The notes below the pieces were generated by a model. It did not search any database and had not been told where the DNA came from. It worked only from the letters and a program-made list of their open reading frames with translations. Of a stretch of DNA of 21,271 nucleotides, positions 14,078 to 21,200 are shown in pieces. The position numbers and the translations under genes were made by a program. Source of the DNA: JBBSMX01 sp038232935 (lineage in GTDB: Bacteria; Bacteroidota; Rhodothermia; Rhodothermales; JANQRZ01); contig JBBSMX010000071.1 in assembly GCA_038232935.1 (NCBI GenBank), forward strand, positions 1-21,271, in the 5' to 3' direction. Position 1 is the first letter of the stretch. Each line of letters starts with the position of its first letter.

Positions 14078-15134
14078 CGCCGGCAATGCGTACCTCCGCC
14101 GGAATCCGCGCCGGGTCGTCGAAGTACGCGGCGAGGTCGCGGGCGAGGAGCGGGGCGGTGAGGAGTCCTTTCGAGCCGAGTCCGGTGAAGACCCACACGC
14201 GCCGCCGACTGGGGAGTGGGCCGAGGAGCGGGAGCCGCTGCGGCGAGTGCGTGCGCGGCACCGTCACACGGACGCCTGCCCTCGCTTCCAACACCGGCGC
14301 GTCGGTGAGGGCCGGCACCATCCGCGCTGCTTTCGCCACGAGCCGTTCGGACTCGGCCGCGCTCGGCTCCACGTCGTCGAAGTCGTGCTCGTACGAGCTG
14401 CCGACGACGAGCGTGTCCCCGTCGGGCACCACGTAGCCGAAGCCGGAGAGCGTGGGGAGCGTGCCGAGCGGGGGCTGCGCGATGCGGACCGTCTGCCCTT
14501 TGATTCGGTGGAGCGGAAGCGCAGTCAGTTCGGGGAAGAGGCGAAACCCATCGCCGAGGGCGAGCACGACACGCTGCGCTTCGATCCGCTCGCCGGTGGT
14601 TGTCTCCACGAAAGCGCGGTCCCTTTCCTCGCCCCACCCCGTGACGCGGATGCCGGTACGGACCGTTGCGCCCTGCTCCTGCGCCGCGTGCAGCAGCGCC
14701 TCCACCATCGCCGTGAGGTCTACCGCGCCGCCGGATGGAATCCACAACCCGCCGTGTGAGGCTACGACATCGGGATACTGTTCTACCAGTTCGTCGGCCG
14801 AGCGCCACACGGCGTGCTCGGGGAGCGCGTCGGCGCGTTTGCGAAACGCTCGCGCCTGTGTCGTGTCGCGGGCGGGACGAAGGACGCCGGTCGCGCGGAA
14901 CAGGGCGCGGGCGTCGGCACGTTCGAGCGTCGCGTGGAGCGCAGCGAGCGCTTCGTCGAATCGCCACGCCGGGTTCGCCTTCCGGGCCATCAGCGGGTTC
15001 ACGAGGCCTGCCGCCGCGCCGGATGCGCCCGCTGCCGGATGCTCGGCCTCCAGCACCGTGACCGAGCCGTGCTCGCTCAGCCAGAGCGCCGCGCACGCCC
15101 CGGCCAGCCCGCCGCCGCCGATGATGGAGGTCAT
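14067..15134 (-). CDS. FAD-dependent oxidoreductase (DAO fold) with a replaced C-terminal tail
   Basis: The 355-residue protein has an N-terminal FAD-binding GGGGLAG (residues 6-12) followed by a DAO-type pattern: ASGAAAGLVNPLMARKANPAW, a substrate domain, HRIKGQTVRI, a GYVVPDGDTLVVGSSYE block and a C-terminal FTGLGSKGLLTAPLLA. This places it with D-amino-acid-oxidase-like enzymes and the C-terminal domain of MnmC. The true substrate is unknown. The ATG at 15134 is divergent from thiO with 68 bp between start codons. The last codons after EVR (IAGATD, stop at 14067) differ from those in the remnant at 12143-12200 and overlap the DUF3226 gene by 11 nt. This suggests that insertion of the cassette supplied a new tail. 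Confidence 0.85.
   Translation of the reverse strand: MTSIIGGGGLAGACAALWLSEHGSVTVLEAEHPAAGASGAAAGLVNPLMARKANPAWRFDEALAALHATLERADARALFRATGVLRPARDTTQARAFRKRADALPEHAVWRSADELVEQYPDVVASHGGLWIPSGGAVDLTAMVEALLHAAQEQGATVRTGIRVTGWGEERDRAFVETTTGERIEAQRVVLALGDGFRLFPELTALPLHRIKGQTVRIAQPPLGTLPTLSGFGYVVPDGDTLVVGSSYEHDFDDVEPSAAESERLVAKAARMVPALTDAPVLEARAGVRVTVPRTHSPQRLPLLGPLPSRRRVWVFTGLGSKGLLTAPLLARDLAAYFDDPARIPAEVRIAGATD
14090..14133. repeat. 44-bp direct repeat, right copy (3' end of the oxidoreductase gene)
   Basis: It matches 12157-12200 at 38 of 44 bases in the same orientation. The two copies bracket 12201-14089, which holds exactly the AAA ATPase and DUF3226 genes. The similarity ends sharply on the cassette side of the left copy. 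Confidence 0.85.
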
Positions 15135-15140
15135 GGGTTT
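15125..15140. repeat. 16-bp inverted repeat, left arm (over the oxidoreductase start codon)
   Basis: TGGAGGTCATGGGTTT at 15125-15140 is the exact reverse complement of 15197-15212. The arms are 56 nt apart and each contains the start codon of one of two divergent flavoprotein genes (15134 minus, 15203 plus). Confidence 0.8.
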
Positions 15141-15196
15141 GGGGTAGTGGGTTGTTTATGCCACGCGCTGCATGTAGCCTCAAAAGTCAGAATAGA

Positions 15197-15212
15197 AAAC
15201 CCATGACCTCCA
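15197..15212. repeat. 16-bp inverted repeat, right arm (over the thiO start codon)
   Basis: AAACCCATGACCTCCA covers the thiO ATG (15203) and is a perfect inverse of 15125-15140. The dyad could be an operator shared by the two genes or a trace of a duplication; see findings. Confidence 0.8.
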
Positions 15213-16348
15213 ACACCCAACCCCCAACCGACGTCGTCATCGTCGGTGGCGGCATCATCGGGCTCTCGCTCGGGTGGCGGCTGGCGCAACGCGGCCGGAC
15301 CGTGACGATCGTCGAGCGGGACCGGGCCGGATGCGGGGCTTCCTACGCCGCGGCGGGGATGCTCGCTCCCGCCGCCGAGATTCAGTTTGAGGAAGCGGAA
15401 TTATACCGGCTCGGCCGCGAGAGCCTGCGCCGCTGGCCCGCGTTCGCCCGCGAGCTCGAAGCCGCCAGCGGGCTCGACGTCGGCTACCGCGACGAGGGCA
15501 CGCTCGTCGTCGCCGACGACCGGGACGCGGCCGAGGTGCTCCGCCGCCTCTACCGATTTCAACAGGCCCACGACGTGCCGGTCGAGTGGCTGACGGGGCA
15601 CGAGGCGCTGGAGATCGAGCCCTTCCTCTCGCCGAAGCTCGCCGCTGCCGTCTACTCGCCCGAAGATCATCAAGTCGATAACCGCCGCGTCGTCGAGGCG
15701 TTGCGGACAGCGGTGGAGCGCAAACCTACGGCGACGCTGCGCGAGGGCGTGACGGTGCGGGCAGTCGAGCCGGGGGAGCGTCCCGCCGTCGTGACGGACG
15801 ATGGGGAGCGGATCGAGGCGTCAGTCGTGGTGCTGGCTGCCGGGGCGTGGATCCGCGGGATCGGCGGACTGGAGCCCGCGCCGCCTGTTCGTCCGGTGAA
15901 AGGGCAGATGCTCTCGCTGCGGATGGATCGGCCCTTCGAGCTCCGCCACGTCGTGCGCGGCTCCGATGCCTACCTCGCGCCGAAAGCCGACGGTCGGCTC
16001 GTGATCGGGGCGACGAGCGAGGAGATGGGGTTCGACACGCGTGTGACGGCGGGCGGGCTCTACCGGCTGCTCGAAGGGGCCGTCGAGGTCGTGCCGGGGA
16101 TCGAGGAACTGGAGGTGATCGAGACGTGGGCGGGCGTGCGGCCGGCGAGCCGGGACCACGCGCCGCTCCTCGGGCCGACGGGCGCGCCCGGCGTCGTGCT
16201 CGCCACCGGCCACTACCGCCACGGCATCCTGCTCACGCCCGTCACCGCCGACGAGCTCGCCATCTCGCTCGACACCGCGCTCGATGGTGGCGAAGTCGAA
16301 ACCTCCGAATGGCTGGCCCCGTTCTCCCCGCAGCGTCACGACGCGTAG
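15203..16348 (+). CDS. thiO: Glycine oxidase ThiO
   Basis: The 381-residue FAD enzyme oxidises glycine to dehydroglycine (iminoacetate), which ThiG uses to build the thiamine thiazole. FAD binding is shown by VVIVGGGIIG (11-20) with Glu38 ending the second strand. ThiO features include SYAAAGMLAPAAE (where GMLAP is typical), PVKGQMLSLR, the WAGVRPASRDHAPLLG block and the C-terminal ATGHYRHGILLTP. The length is usual. The ATG at 15203 begins just before the Rossmann strand; an upstream in-frame ATG at 15152 would add an unconserved leader. It is the first gene of the thiO-S-G-E-D operon, 37 nt before thiS, and divergent from another DAO-fold gene. A weak TTG-N20-TAGCCTCA (15152-15182) might be its promoter. 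No TPP riboswitch is visible in the leader. Confidence 0.95.
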   Translation: MTSNTQPPTDVVIVGGGIIGLSLGWRLAQRGRTVTIVERDRAGCGASYAAAGMLAPAAEIQFEEAELYRLGRESLRRWPAFARELEAASGLDVGYRDEGTLVVADDRDAAEVLRRLYRFQQAHDVPVEWLTGHEALEIEPFLSPKLAAAVYSPEDHQVDNRRVVEALRTAVERKPTATLREGVTVRAVEPGERPAVVTDDGERIEASVVVLAAGAWIRGIGGLEPAPPVRPVKGQMLSLRMDRPFELRHVVRGSDAYLAPKADGRLVIGATSEEMGFDTRVTAGGLYRLLEGAVEVVPGIEELEVIETWAGVRPASRDHAPLLGPTGAPGVVLATGHYRHGILLTPVTADELAISLDTALDGGEVETSEWLAPFSPQRHDA

Positions 16349-16385
16349 CGTTTCGACGACGCCTTCCCCTCCCGCTACCCCGCCG

Positions 16386-16610
16386 ATGCCTGCCGCCACT
16401 ATCATCCCTGTCACCGTCAACGGCGAGGCCCGTGAGGTCCCGCTCGGCCTCGCGCTGCCCGACCTGCTGCGCCTGCTCGACCTCGACCCGGAGCAGCCCG
16501 GCATCGCTGTCGCTCTCAACGGCGTCGTCGTTCGGCGTGCCGATTGGCCGGGAACGCCGGTGGAAGAAGGGGACGAGATCGAGATCATCACCGCCACGCA
16601 GGGAGGCTGA
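16386..16610 (+). CDS. thiS: Sulfur carrier protein ThiS
   Basis: The 74-residue ubiquitin-like protein ends in the diagnostic Gly-Gly (ITATQGG), whose carboxylate is adenylated and turned into a thiocarboxylate that donates sulfur to the thiazole made by ThiG. The pattern IPVTVNGEAREVP, then LALPDLLRLLDL, then GIAVALNGVVVRRADW, then EEGDEIEIITATQGG follows the family throughout. The ATG at 16386 is chosen because it starts the first beta strand; the longer frame is unconserved. It lies 37 nt after thiO and 3 nt before thiG, with GGGAGG at its end serving as a ribosome site for thiG. The adenylyltransferase ThiF is not encoded in this cluster. Confidence 0.95.
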   Translation: MPAATIIPVTVNGEAREVPLGLALPDLLRLLDLDPEQPGIAVALNGVVVRRADWPGTPVEEGDEIEIITATQGG

Positions 16611-16613
16611 GCG

Positions 16614-17432
16614 ATGGCCGAGATAACGACGCCCATACAGACGGCGCAGGACGAGGACGTACTGCGAATCGGCCCGCTCGAACTCCGCTCGCGCGTGATC
16701 GTCGGGACGAGCCGCTACCCGAGCCCGCAGGTCATGCTCGACGCCGTGGAGGCGTCCGGGGCCGAACTCGTGACGGTCTCGATCCGCCGCGTGAACCTGC
16801 GCGAGACGGACGGGGAGAGCCTGCTTGGCCTCCTCCGTTCGCGCGGTTATCACCTGCTCCCGAACACCGCCGGATGCTACACCGCCCGTGAGGCCGTGCT
16901 CACCGCCGGCCTCGCCCGCGAAGCCCTCGGCACGGACCTCGTCAAGCTCGAAGTCATCGGCGACGACGAGACGCTCTACCCGGACGTCGAGCAACTGCTG
17001 AAGGCGGCGAAGCAACTCGTGGATGACGGCTTCCACGTCCTCGCCTACGCCAACGACGACCCGATCACCTGCCGCAAGCTCGCCGACCTCGGCTGCGCCG
17101 CCGTGATGCCGCTCGCCGCGCCCATCGGCAGCGGGATGGGGCTCGTCAACCCGTACACGCTGCGGATCATCCGCGAGACGTTGCCCGACACGCCGCTCAT
17201 CGTCGACGCCGGGATCGGCACGGCGTCGGACGCGGCGCGCGCGCTCGAACTCGGCTATGACGGCGTGCTGTTAAACACGGCGATCTCCGGGGCCGAGCAC
17301 CCGGCGCTGATGGCTGCCGCCGTCCGCCACGCCGTCGAGGCCGGGCGGCTGGCCTACCGCGCCGGCCGGATCCCGCGCCGCCTCTACGCCAACGCCTCGT
17401 CGCCGATGGACGGACGAATCGACGCAGGATGA
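16614..17432 (+). CDS. thiG: Thiazole synthase ThiG
   Basis: The 272-residue TIM-barrel enzyme condenses 1-deoxy-D-xylulose 5-phosphate, dehydroglycine and ThiS-thiocarboxylate into the thiamine thiazole. The Schiff-base lysine is Lys111 in LVKLEVIGDDETLYPD. Other family blocks are SRVIVGTSRYPS, LLPNTAGCYTAREAV, VMPLAAPIGSGMGL, DAGIGTASDAARALELGYDGVLLNTAI and the C-terminal AGRIPRRLYANASSP. The length is normal. It follows thiS by 3 nt and its stop overlaps the next gene's ATG (ATGA at 17429-17432), so the two are translationally coupled. Confidence 0.97.
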   Translation: MAEITTPIQTAQDEDVLRIGPLELRSRVIVGTSRYPSPQVMLDAVEASGAELVTVSIRRVNLRETDGESLLGLLRSRGYHLLPNTAGCYTAREAVLTAGLAREALGTDLVKLEVIGDDETLYPDVEQLLKAAKQLVDDGFHVLAYANDDPITCRKLADLGCAAVMPLAAPIGSGMGLVNPYTLRIIRETLPDTPLIVDAGIGTASDAARALELGYDGVLLNTAISGAEHPALMAAAVRHAVEAGRLAYRAGRIPRRLYANASSPMDGRIDAG

Positions 17433-18121
17433 AAGCGATTCGCTATTGGTTCGATGACGAGCACCGTGAGGACCCGGAGCACTACGTGGTCTACCACGTC
17501 GCGCTCATCGCAGACGGGTTCGCGGGCGGCGGTGAACGCATGGCAGGGGAGGAGGTGCAGGAACGGACGCTCGCCGCGCTGCGGGGAGCTCCGTTGCATG
17601 TTCATCTCCGCGACCACGGCGTCGATGCTGATACGTTTGGCGTGGTCGCCGAACTGTTCGTCGAGCGCATCCGGGCTGTCCAACGTATTGGGATTATTTC
17701 GGTCAACACCCACCTCGCCGTGGCCGAAGCGCTCGGGACGGGCGTGCACGTCGGACGCCGTGGCCCGTCGGTCGAAGAGGCACGGCAGCGCCTCGGGGCG
17801 CACGCCATGGTGTCGGCCTCGGTGCACACAGTTGGGGAAGCACAGCGTGCCGTAGAGCAGGGTGCCGGTGCCGTGTATTTCAGTCCCGTCTTCCCCACGG
17901 AAAGCAAACCCGGCCACCCCGGCGCGGGGCTCGCCGCGCTGCGGGCGTGTTGCGAAGCGGTGCCTCACACCCCGGTGCTCGCACTCGGCGGCGTCACGCC
18001 GGACCTCGTCCACCCCTGCCTCGACGCGGGAGCCGAGAGCGTCGCCGTTCTCTCCGGTATCCTCCACGCGGACGATCCTGCCGCCGCTGCCCTTCGTTAC
18101 ACCGAAGCCCTCCGCCGATGA
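17429..18121 (+). CDS. thiE: ThiE/TenI family protein: thiamine-phosphate synthase or thiazole tautomerase
   Basis: The 230-residue protein has the ThiE/TenI barrel landmarks: LHVHLRDHG (56-64), ISVNTHLAVAEALGTGVHVGR (90-110), SASVHT (129-134), AVYFSPVFPTESKPGHPGAGL (148-168), ALGGV (185-189) and SVAVLSGIL (204-212). ThiE joins pyrimidine pyrophosphate and thiazole phosphate; TenI aromatises the ThiG product. The usual ThiE Lys in QLRDKG is His63 here, and the Asp of the NDR block is replaced around Asn93-Thr94. The TenI-type histidine (His133 in SVHT) is present. Bacillus subtilis also places tenI beside thiO-thiS-thiG. TenI activity is therefore possible, but ThiE cannot be excluded. The N-terminal 20 residues are unusual. 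It overlaps thiG and thiD by ATGA at each end. Confidence 0.8.
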   Translation: MKAIRYWFDDEHREDPEHYVVYHVALIADGFAGGGERMAGEEVQERTLAALRGAPLHVHLRDHGVDADTFGVVAELFVERIRAVQRIGIISVNTHLAVAEALGTGVHVGRRGPSVEEARQRLGAHAMVSASVHTVGEAQRAVEQGAGAVYFSPVFPTESKPGHPGAGLAALRACCEAVPHTPVLALGGVTPDLVHPCLDAGAESVAVLSGILHADDPAAAALRYTEALRR

Positions 18122-18939
18122 TGACCAAACCCCTCGCCCTCACGATTGCTGGCAGCGACTCCGGCGGCGGTGCGGGCATCCAGGCCGACATCAAAGCGAT
18201 GGAGGCGAACGGCGTCTTCGCCGCGAGCGTCGTCACCGCCGTCACTGCGCAGAACACCCGCGCCGTCACCGCTGCCTTCGACCTCCCGCTGGATCTCATC
18301 GAAGCGCAGATCGACGCTGTCGCGGACGACTTCGAGTTCGGGGCCGTGAAGACCGGGATGCTGTCGTCGGCCGCGATCATCGGGCTCGTGGCGCGGAAGG
18401 TCCGCGAGCACGACCTCTTCCCGCTCGTCGTCGATCCCGTGATGATCTCGAAGAGCGGGTTCGCCCTGCTGCAGCCGGGCGCCGTCGAGGTCCTCAAGCG
18501 CGATCTGCTTCCGCTTGCGGCTCTCGTCACGCCGAACGTCCACGAGGCCGCGCGGCTCGTGGGAATGGAGATTCGCACGCAGGAGGATGCCGAGGCGGCG
18601 GCGCGGGTTATCCATGCCTTCGGGCCGCAGGCCGTCCTCGTCAAAGGCGGGCATCTGGATGGGGAGGCCGATGCAGTGGACGTGCTGTTCGACGGGATCG
18701 AAGTCCACGCCTTCCGTTCGGAGCGGATTGATACGCTGCACACGCATGGGACAGGCTGCACCTACGCCTCGGCGATTGCGGCGAACCTCGCGCGCGGTGC
18801 CGCGCTCTCCGAGGCCGTGCGGGCGGCGAAAGCCTACGTCACCGAGGCCATCCGCCACGGGCTCCCCATCGGCCACGGCCACGGTCCCACCAACCACTTT
18901 TACTTCCTCCGGGGCTCGTCTCCCACTACGACGGCGTGA
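18118..18939 (+). CDS. thiD: Bifunctional hydroxymethylpyrimidine/phosphomethylpyrimidine kinase
   Basis: The 273-residue ribokinase-fold enzyme phosphorylates HMP and then HMP-P to the pyrophosphate used in thiamine assembly. Landmarks are ALTIAGSDSGGGAGIQADIKA near the start, TAVTAQNT, AVKTGMLSS, VVDPVMISKSG, LVTPNVHEAARL and the anion-hole region THGTGCTYASAIAANLA with the conserved Gly-Thr-Gly-Cys. The length is normal. ATG 18118 overlaps the previous stop (ATGA), and a second ATG follows at once at 18121. It is the last gene of the thiamine operon. No hairpin terminator is obvious between its stop and the tRNA promoter. Confidence 0.96.
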   Translation: MMTKPLALTIAGSDSGGGAGIQADIKAMEANGVFAASVVTAVTAQNTRAVTAAFDLPLDLIEAQIDAVADDFEFGAVKTGMLSSAAIIGLVARKVREHDLFPLVVDPVMISKSGFALLQPGAVEVLKRDLLPLAALVTPNVHEAARLVGMEIRTQEDAEAAARVIHAFGPQAVLVKGGHLDGEADAVDVLFDGIEVHAFRSERIDTLHTHGTGCTYASAIAANLARGAALSEAVRAAKAYVTEAIRHGLPIGHGHGPTNHFYFLRGSSPTTTA

Positions 18940-19033
18940 GCACGTCGAAGCCGTCTTCGTGGTCGCGGATCCCACTGCACGGATCGTGTACAGGGCCGTG
19001 GGGGAGAACGCCGTAGACCCTACGCGTTCTTCA

Positions 19034-19064
19034 TTTGTCCAGATAACGGGAGTCCGTATCTTTG
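19034..19064 (+). promoter_or_regulatory. Consensus Bacteroidetes promoter of tRNA-Arg
   Basis: TTTG (19034-19037), a 19-nt spacer and TATCTTTG (19057-19064) match the primary sigma consensus of the Bacteroidetes (TTTG-N19-TAnnTTTG) perfectly. The tRNA begins 17 nt after the -7 box, leaving room for a short 5' leader. Confidence 0.9.
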
Positions 19065-19080
19065 GCGTCCTGTCCGACAC

Positions 19081-19157
<77 letters not shown>

Positions 19158-19161
19158 TTGC

Positions 19162-19205
19162 AAAGGCCCCAGAACGGCTCTCTGAGCCTCCTCTGGGGCC
19201 TTTTT
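19162..19205 (+). terminator. Rho-independent terminator of tRNA-Arg
   Basis: AAAGGCCCCAG (19162-19172) pairs with CTGGGGCCTTT (19193-19203). An inner GGCTC/GAGCC stem (19175-19179/19184-19188) and a run of five T (19201-19205) complete a strong terminator 4 nt after the CCA end. Confidence 0.92.
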
Positions 19206-19223
19206 CATTTGGTGTCTAGTCAA

Positions 19224-19257
19224 CAGACGCTCTGTCCAGCTGAGCTACGGGCACGTG
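19224..19257 (-). repeat. Inverted copy of the tRNA-Arg 5' half
   Basis: Read on the minus strand, these 34 bases match 19078-19111 with one mismatch (T to C in the D loop, at the partner of 19101). The copy covers three bases upstream of the tRNA, the acceptor 5' strand, the D arm and the first strand of the anticodon stem, then diverges. On the minus strand TATCTTCC (19281 to 19274) lies 16 nt before it, much as TATCTTTG lies 13 nt before the same point in front of the real gene. It is either a truncated second tRNA gene in reverse orientation or a recombination arm. Confidence 0.9.
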
Positions 19258-19270
19258 CTGCACCGTTTCG

Positions 19271-19289
19271 TGCGGAAGATATGCGGAAG
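19271..19289 (+). repeat. Two direct TGCGGAAG copies upstream of the recombinase
   Basis: TGCGGAAG occurs at 19271-19278 and 19282-19289, an 11-bp period close to one helical turn, between the inverted tRNA fragment and the recombinase gene. Short phased repeats here could be arm-type binding sites of the recombinase; this is inference from position. Confidence 0.4.
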
Positions 19290-19362
19290 TCTTGGGCCGG
19301 TTTTCCGGTAGCTAGTTCGCCTGCACACCTCCGCTTGACCTCGAGCCAGAGAGGGCAGCGAG

Positions 19363-20451
19363 ATGGCAACGTTACAGAAGAAGGGGCGGCTGTATTACGC
19401 CGTGTTCTACGACCCGGCACGCCAACCGAAGAGGAAGTACGTCCCCCTGCGCACGGCGAATAAACGTGCGGCAACGGCGGCACTGGCGGCGCTAGAGGTG
19501 GAATACGCCAAGGGGAAATACGACCCGTGGGACCCACAGCCACCGAGTCAGGAGATAGAACGGTTAGGGGAGGCCGCTGATGCTTTCTATAGGACGAAGG
19601 GCGACCTGAGCCGAAGCACGCAACGGATGTACCGGTTCGTCGTGAATGGCTTCGTGGATAGTGCAGGGAGAGATCTGAGGCTTGCCGCTGTGCGCTCTTC
19701 GCACGTACGGACCTTCCTCGAAGGGAGGGCGCTGAACGACACCAGCACGGCTACTTATTTCCGGCACCTTCGGGTGTTCGTCCGGTGGATGCTGAAGGAG
19801 AAGCTGATATCGGAGAACCCGCTTGAGGACATAGAGCCGCCCCGGAAACCCCAGAAGCTCCCGAAATCGGTGACGGAAGACGAACTGCAGGCGGTATGCA
19901 TCGCCGTCGTCATGGGCTACCAGGCGAAGCGCGAGACCGGGTTCACGCAGGAAGGGGACCTGATCTGGCGGATTCCGCTCATGCTCTTCGCCTTCTGCAC
20001 CGGCATGCGGGCGTCCGAACTCGCTCGTCTCAAGTGGGAGCACATCGACTTCGAGAAGCGCCTGATCTACATCCTGAAGCAGAAGAACGGGAAGGAAGGG
20101 ACCATCCCCCTCAATATGAGAGCCCAATCAATATTGGGAGGGATCGAGAAAGGGTTGCCCGGTGATTACGTGTTCTCCCCACCGAACGTAGGGAGCGTGG
20201 AGCGTACGGTGAGCCCCTTCGTAGGGCGGGCGTCGAGAGCTTTCCGTGAGGCTCGGAATCGAGCTGGGATTAACCGTTCGATCTCATTCCACGGGCTGAG
20301 ACACGGCTTCTGTACGGCGCTGGCAGAGGCGGGGAAGAGCGCGTTCGTAATTCAGGCGGCGGCGCGGCATGCAGACATCTCCACTTCGGCTCGATACGTC
20401 CACATCGCCAACACGGCACTCCGAGCGGAGTTGGATAACGTGTTCGGTTGA
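19363..20451 (+). CDS. Tyrosine recombinase/integrase
   Basis: The 362-residue protein has the phage-integrase layout. The N-terminal part (1-60) looks like an arm-binding or Arg-rich domain with YYAVFYDPARQPKRKYVPLRT. A SAM-like core-binding domain spans about 65-155 (STQRMYRFVVNGFV, STATYFRHLRVFVRWML). The catalytic domain carries Arg216 (CTGMRASEL), a hairpin Lys (Lys241 or Lys244), His310 and Arg313 (HGLRHGF), His336 and nucleophile Tyr345 (ARYVHIAN), so all catalytic residues are present. It lies just downstream of tRNA-Arg in the same direction, the classic position for an integrated element's integrase. The ATG at 19363 follows AGCGAG, a weak ribosome site. No excisionase is seen beside it. 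Confidence 0.93.
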   Translation: MATLQKKGRLYYAVFYDPARQPKRKYVPLRTANKRAATAALAALEVEYAKGKYDPWDPQPPSQEIERLGEAADAFYRTKGDLSRSTQRMYRFVVNGFVDSAGRDLRLAAVRSSHVRTFLEGRALNDTSTATYFRHLRVFVRWMLKEKLISENPLEDIEPPRKPQKLPKSVTEDELQAVCIAVVMGYQAKRETGFTQEGDLIWRIPLMLFAFCTGMRASELARLKWEHIDFEKRLIYILKQKNGKEGTIPLNMRAQSILGGIEKGLPGDYVFSPPNVGSVERTVSPFVGRASRAFREARNRAGINRSISFHGLRHGFCTALAEAGKSAFVIQAAARHADISTSARYVHIANTALRAELDNVFG

Positions 20452-20786
20452 GTCCCGTTATCTCTGTTTCCACTACGTGTGGCCCTGGCATTCCGGAGTG
20501 CAGCGCAGGATTTCCCCCCCAATCATCCATCGATTCATGGAGACGCTTTTCGATTGCCGCAATCGATTCTAGTTACGAGTTCAGGCTTCTGTGCCAGGTC
20601 TCAAGAACACGCCTAGCTCTAGAGGGGGAACCGCCCGCTGTAGAATCTGGCCTGCTAGGCTTCGCGGTCGAGTTGTAAAATCGATAAGCCTGTGAAGATA
20701 CCGTGAAGCTACAGAGCGGCGTGGTATGTTTGCGGACATATCCCGGTTTGAGCGGGCTCCCTAAACCACCAAACTATCACGTACCA
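20452..20786. other. Gene-free stretch after the recombinase
   Basis: This 335-nt interval holds no convincing gene. It contains a 7-bp hairpin TCGATTG-CCG-CAATCGA (20550-20566), several scattered TCGAT motifs (near 20530, 20550, 20562 and 20686) and, at its right end, a good promoter for the following small gene. Base composition is lower in GC than in the thiamine region. No att-like repeat of the tRNA 3' end is present. Confidence 0.5.
20703..20732 (+). promoter_or_regulatory. Bacteroidetes-type promoter for the small accessory gene
   Basis: GTG (20703-20705), a 19-nt spacer and TATGTTTG (20725-20732) fit TTG-N19-TAnnTTTG with one -33 mismatch. It places the transcription start near 20739, which argues for the ATG at 20787 and against a GTG start at 20703 for the downstream gene. 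Confidence 0.6.
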
Positions 20787-21167
20787 ATGACGCAACGAAC
20801 TGAGGTCAGCAACACAGTCTGGCTCTGGACGCTAAAACTGTTCGAAGGAGACCTAGAGTGGAGCGCCAAGAGCATTGAAGAGGAAGAGCGTAAAGCAATC
20901 CTCCGCTGGGTGAAGTTACAGATAAGCAACGACCGCTATGACCGAGTAGAAGGCAAGCTAGCGCTGTATGAGCGGCTAGCCAACCAACTTCACGAGAGTA
21001 CGCAAGTAGTAAAGGCGACATTCATGGAGGACACGATGACGCATTCCAACGGAGAAGTGCAGAGGTCTGAATTGGAACTGGTATGGATGAAAAGCTTAGA
21101 GTTTCAGAGTCTTAACACATTGTCGTGCTATCTGGTAGTCTCCCAGTTGTGTGTTGACGGGCTATGA
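20787..21167 (+). CDS. Hypothetical protein of the accessory region
   Basis: I do not recognise this 126-residue protein. It is soluble-looking, mostly helical and charged, with many E/K/R (KSIEEEERKAILRWVKLQISNDRYDRVEGKLALYERLANQL), then a mixed C-terminal part (SELELVWMKSLEFQSLNTLSCYLVVSQ). There is no signal peptide or clear membrane segment. It is about 50% GC by hand count over 20881-20940, well below the metabolic genes, and lies beyond the recombinase, so it is probably cargo of an integrated element. The ATG at 20787 is preferred because the promoter at 20703-20732 would not transcribe an earlier start. It could also be a non-coding or chance frame. Confidence 0.5.
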   Translation: MTQRTEVSNTVWLWTLKLFEGDLEWSAKSIEEEERKAILRWVKLQISNDRYDRVEGKLALYERLANQLHESTQVVKATFMEDTMTHSNGEVQRSELELVWMKSLEFQSLNTLSCYLVVSQLCVDGL

Positions 21168-21200
21168 CGTACTCTTCGACTCCCTCTTCCGAGGTCTCCC

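Noticed and set aside
15135..15202. TPP riboswitch in front of thiO
   Set aside because: No CTGAGA-type motif or the second conserved pyrophosphate-sensing helix is visible, and the 68-bp gap is too short.
20703..20786. GTG start at 20703 extending the accessory hypothetical gene by 28 codons
   Set aside because: The extension overlaps the probable promoter (20703-20732), so the transcript would begin after that start.
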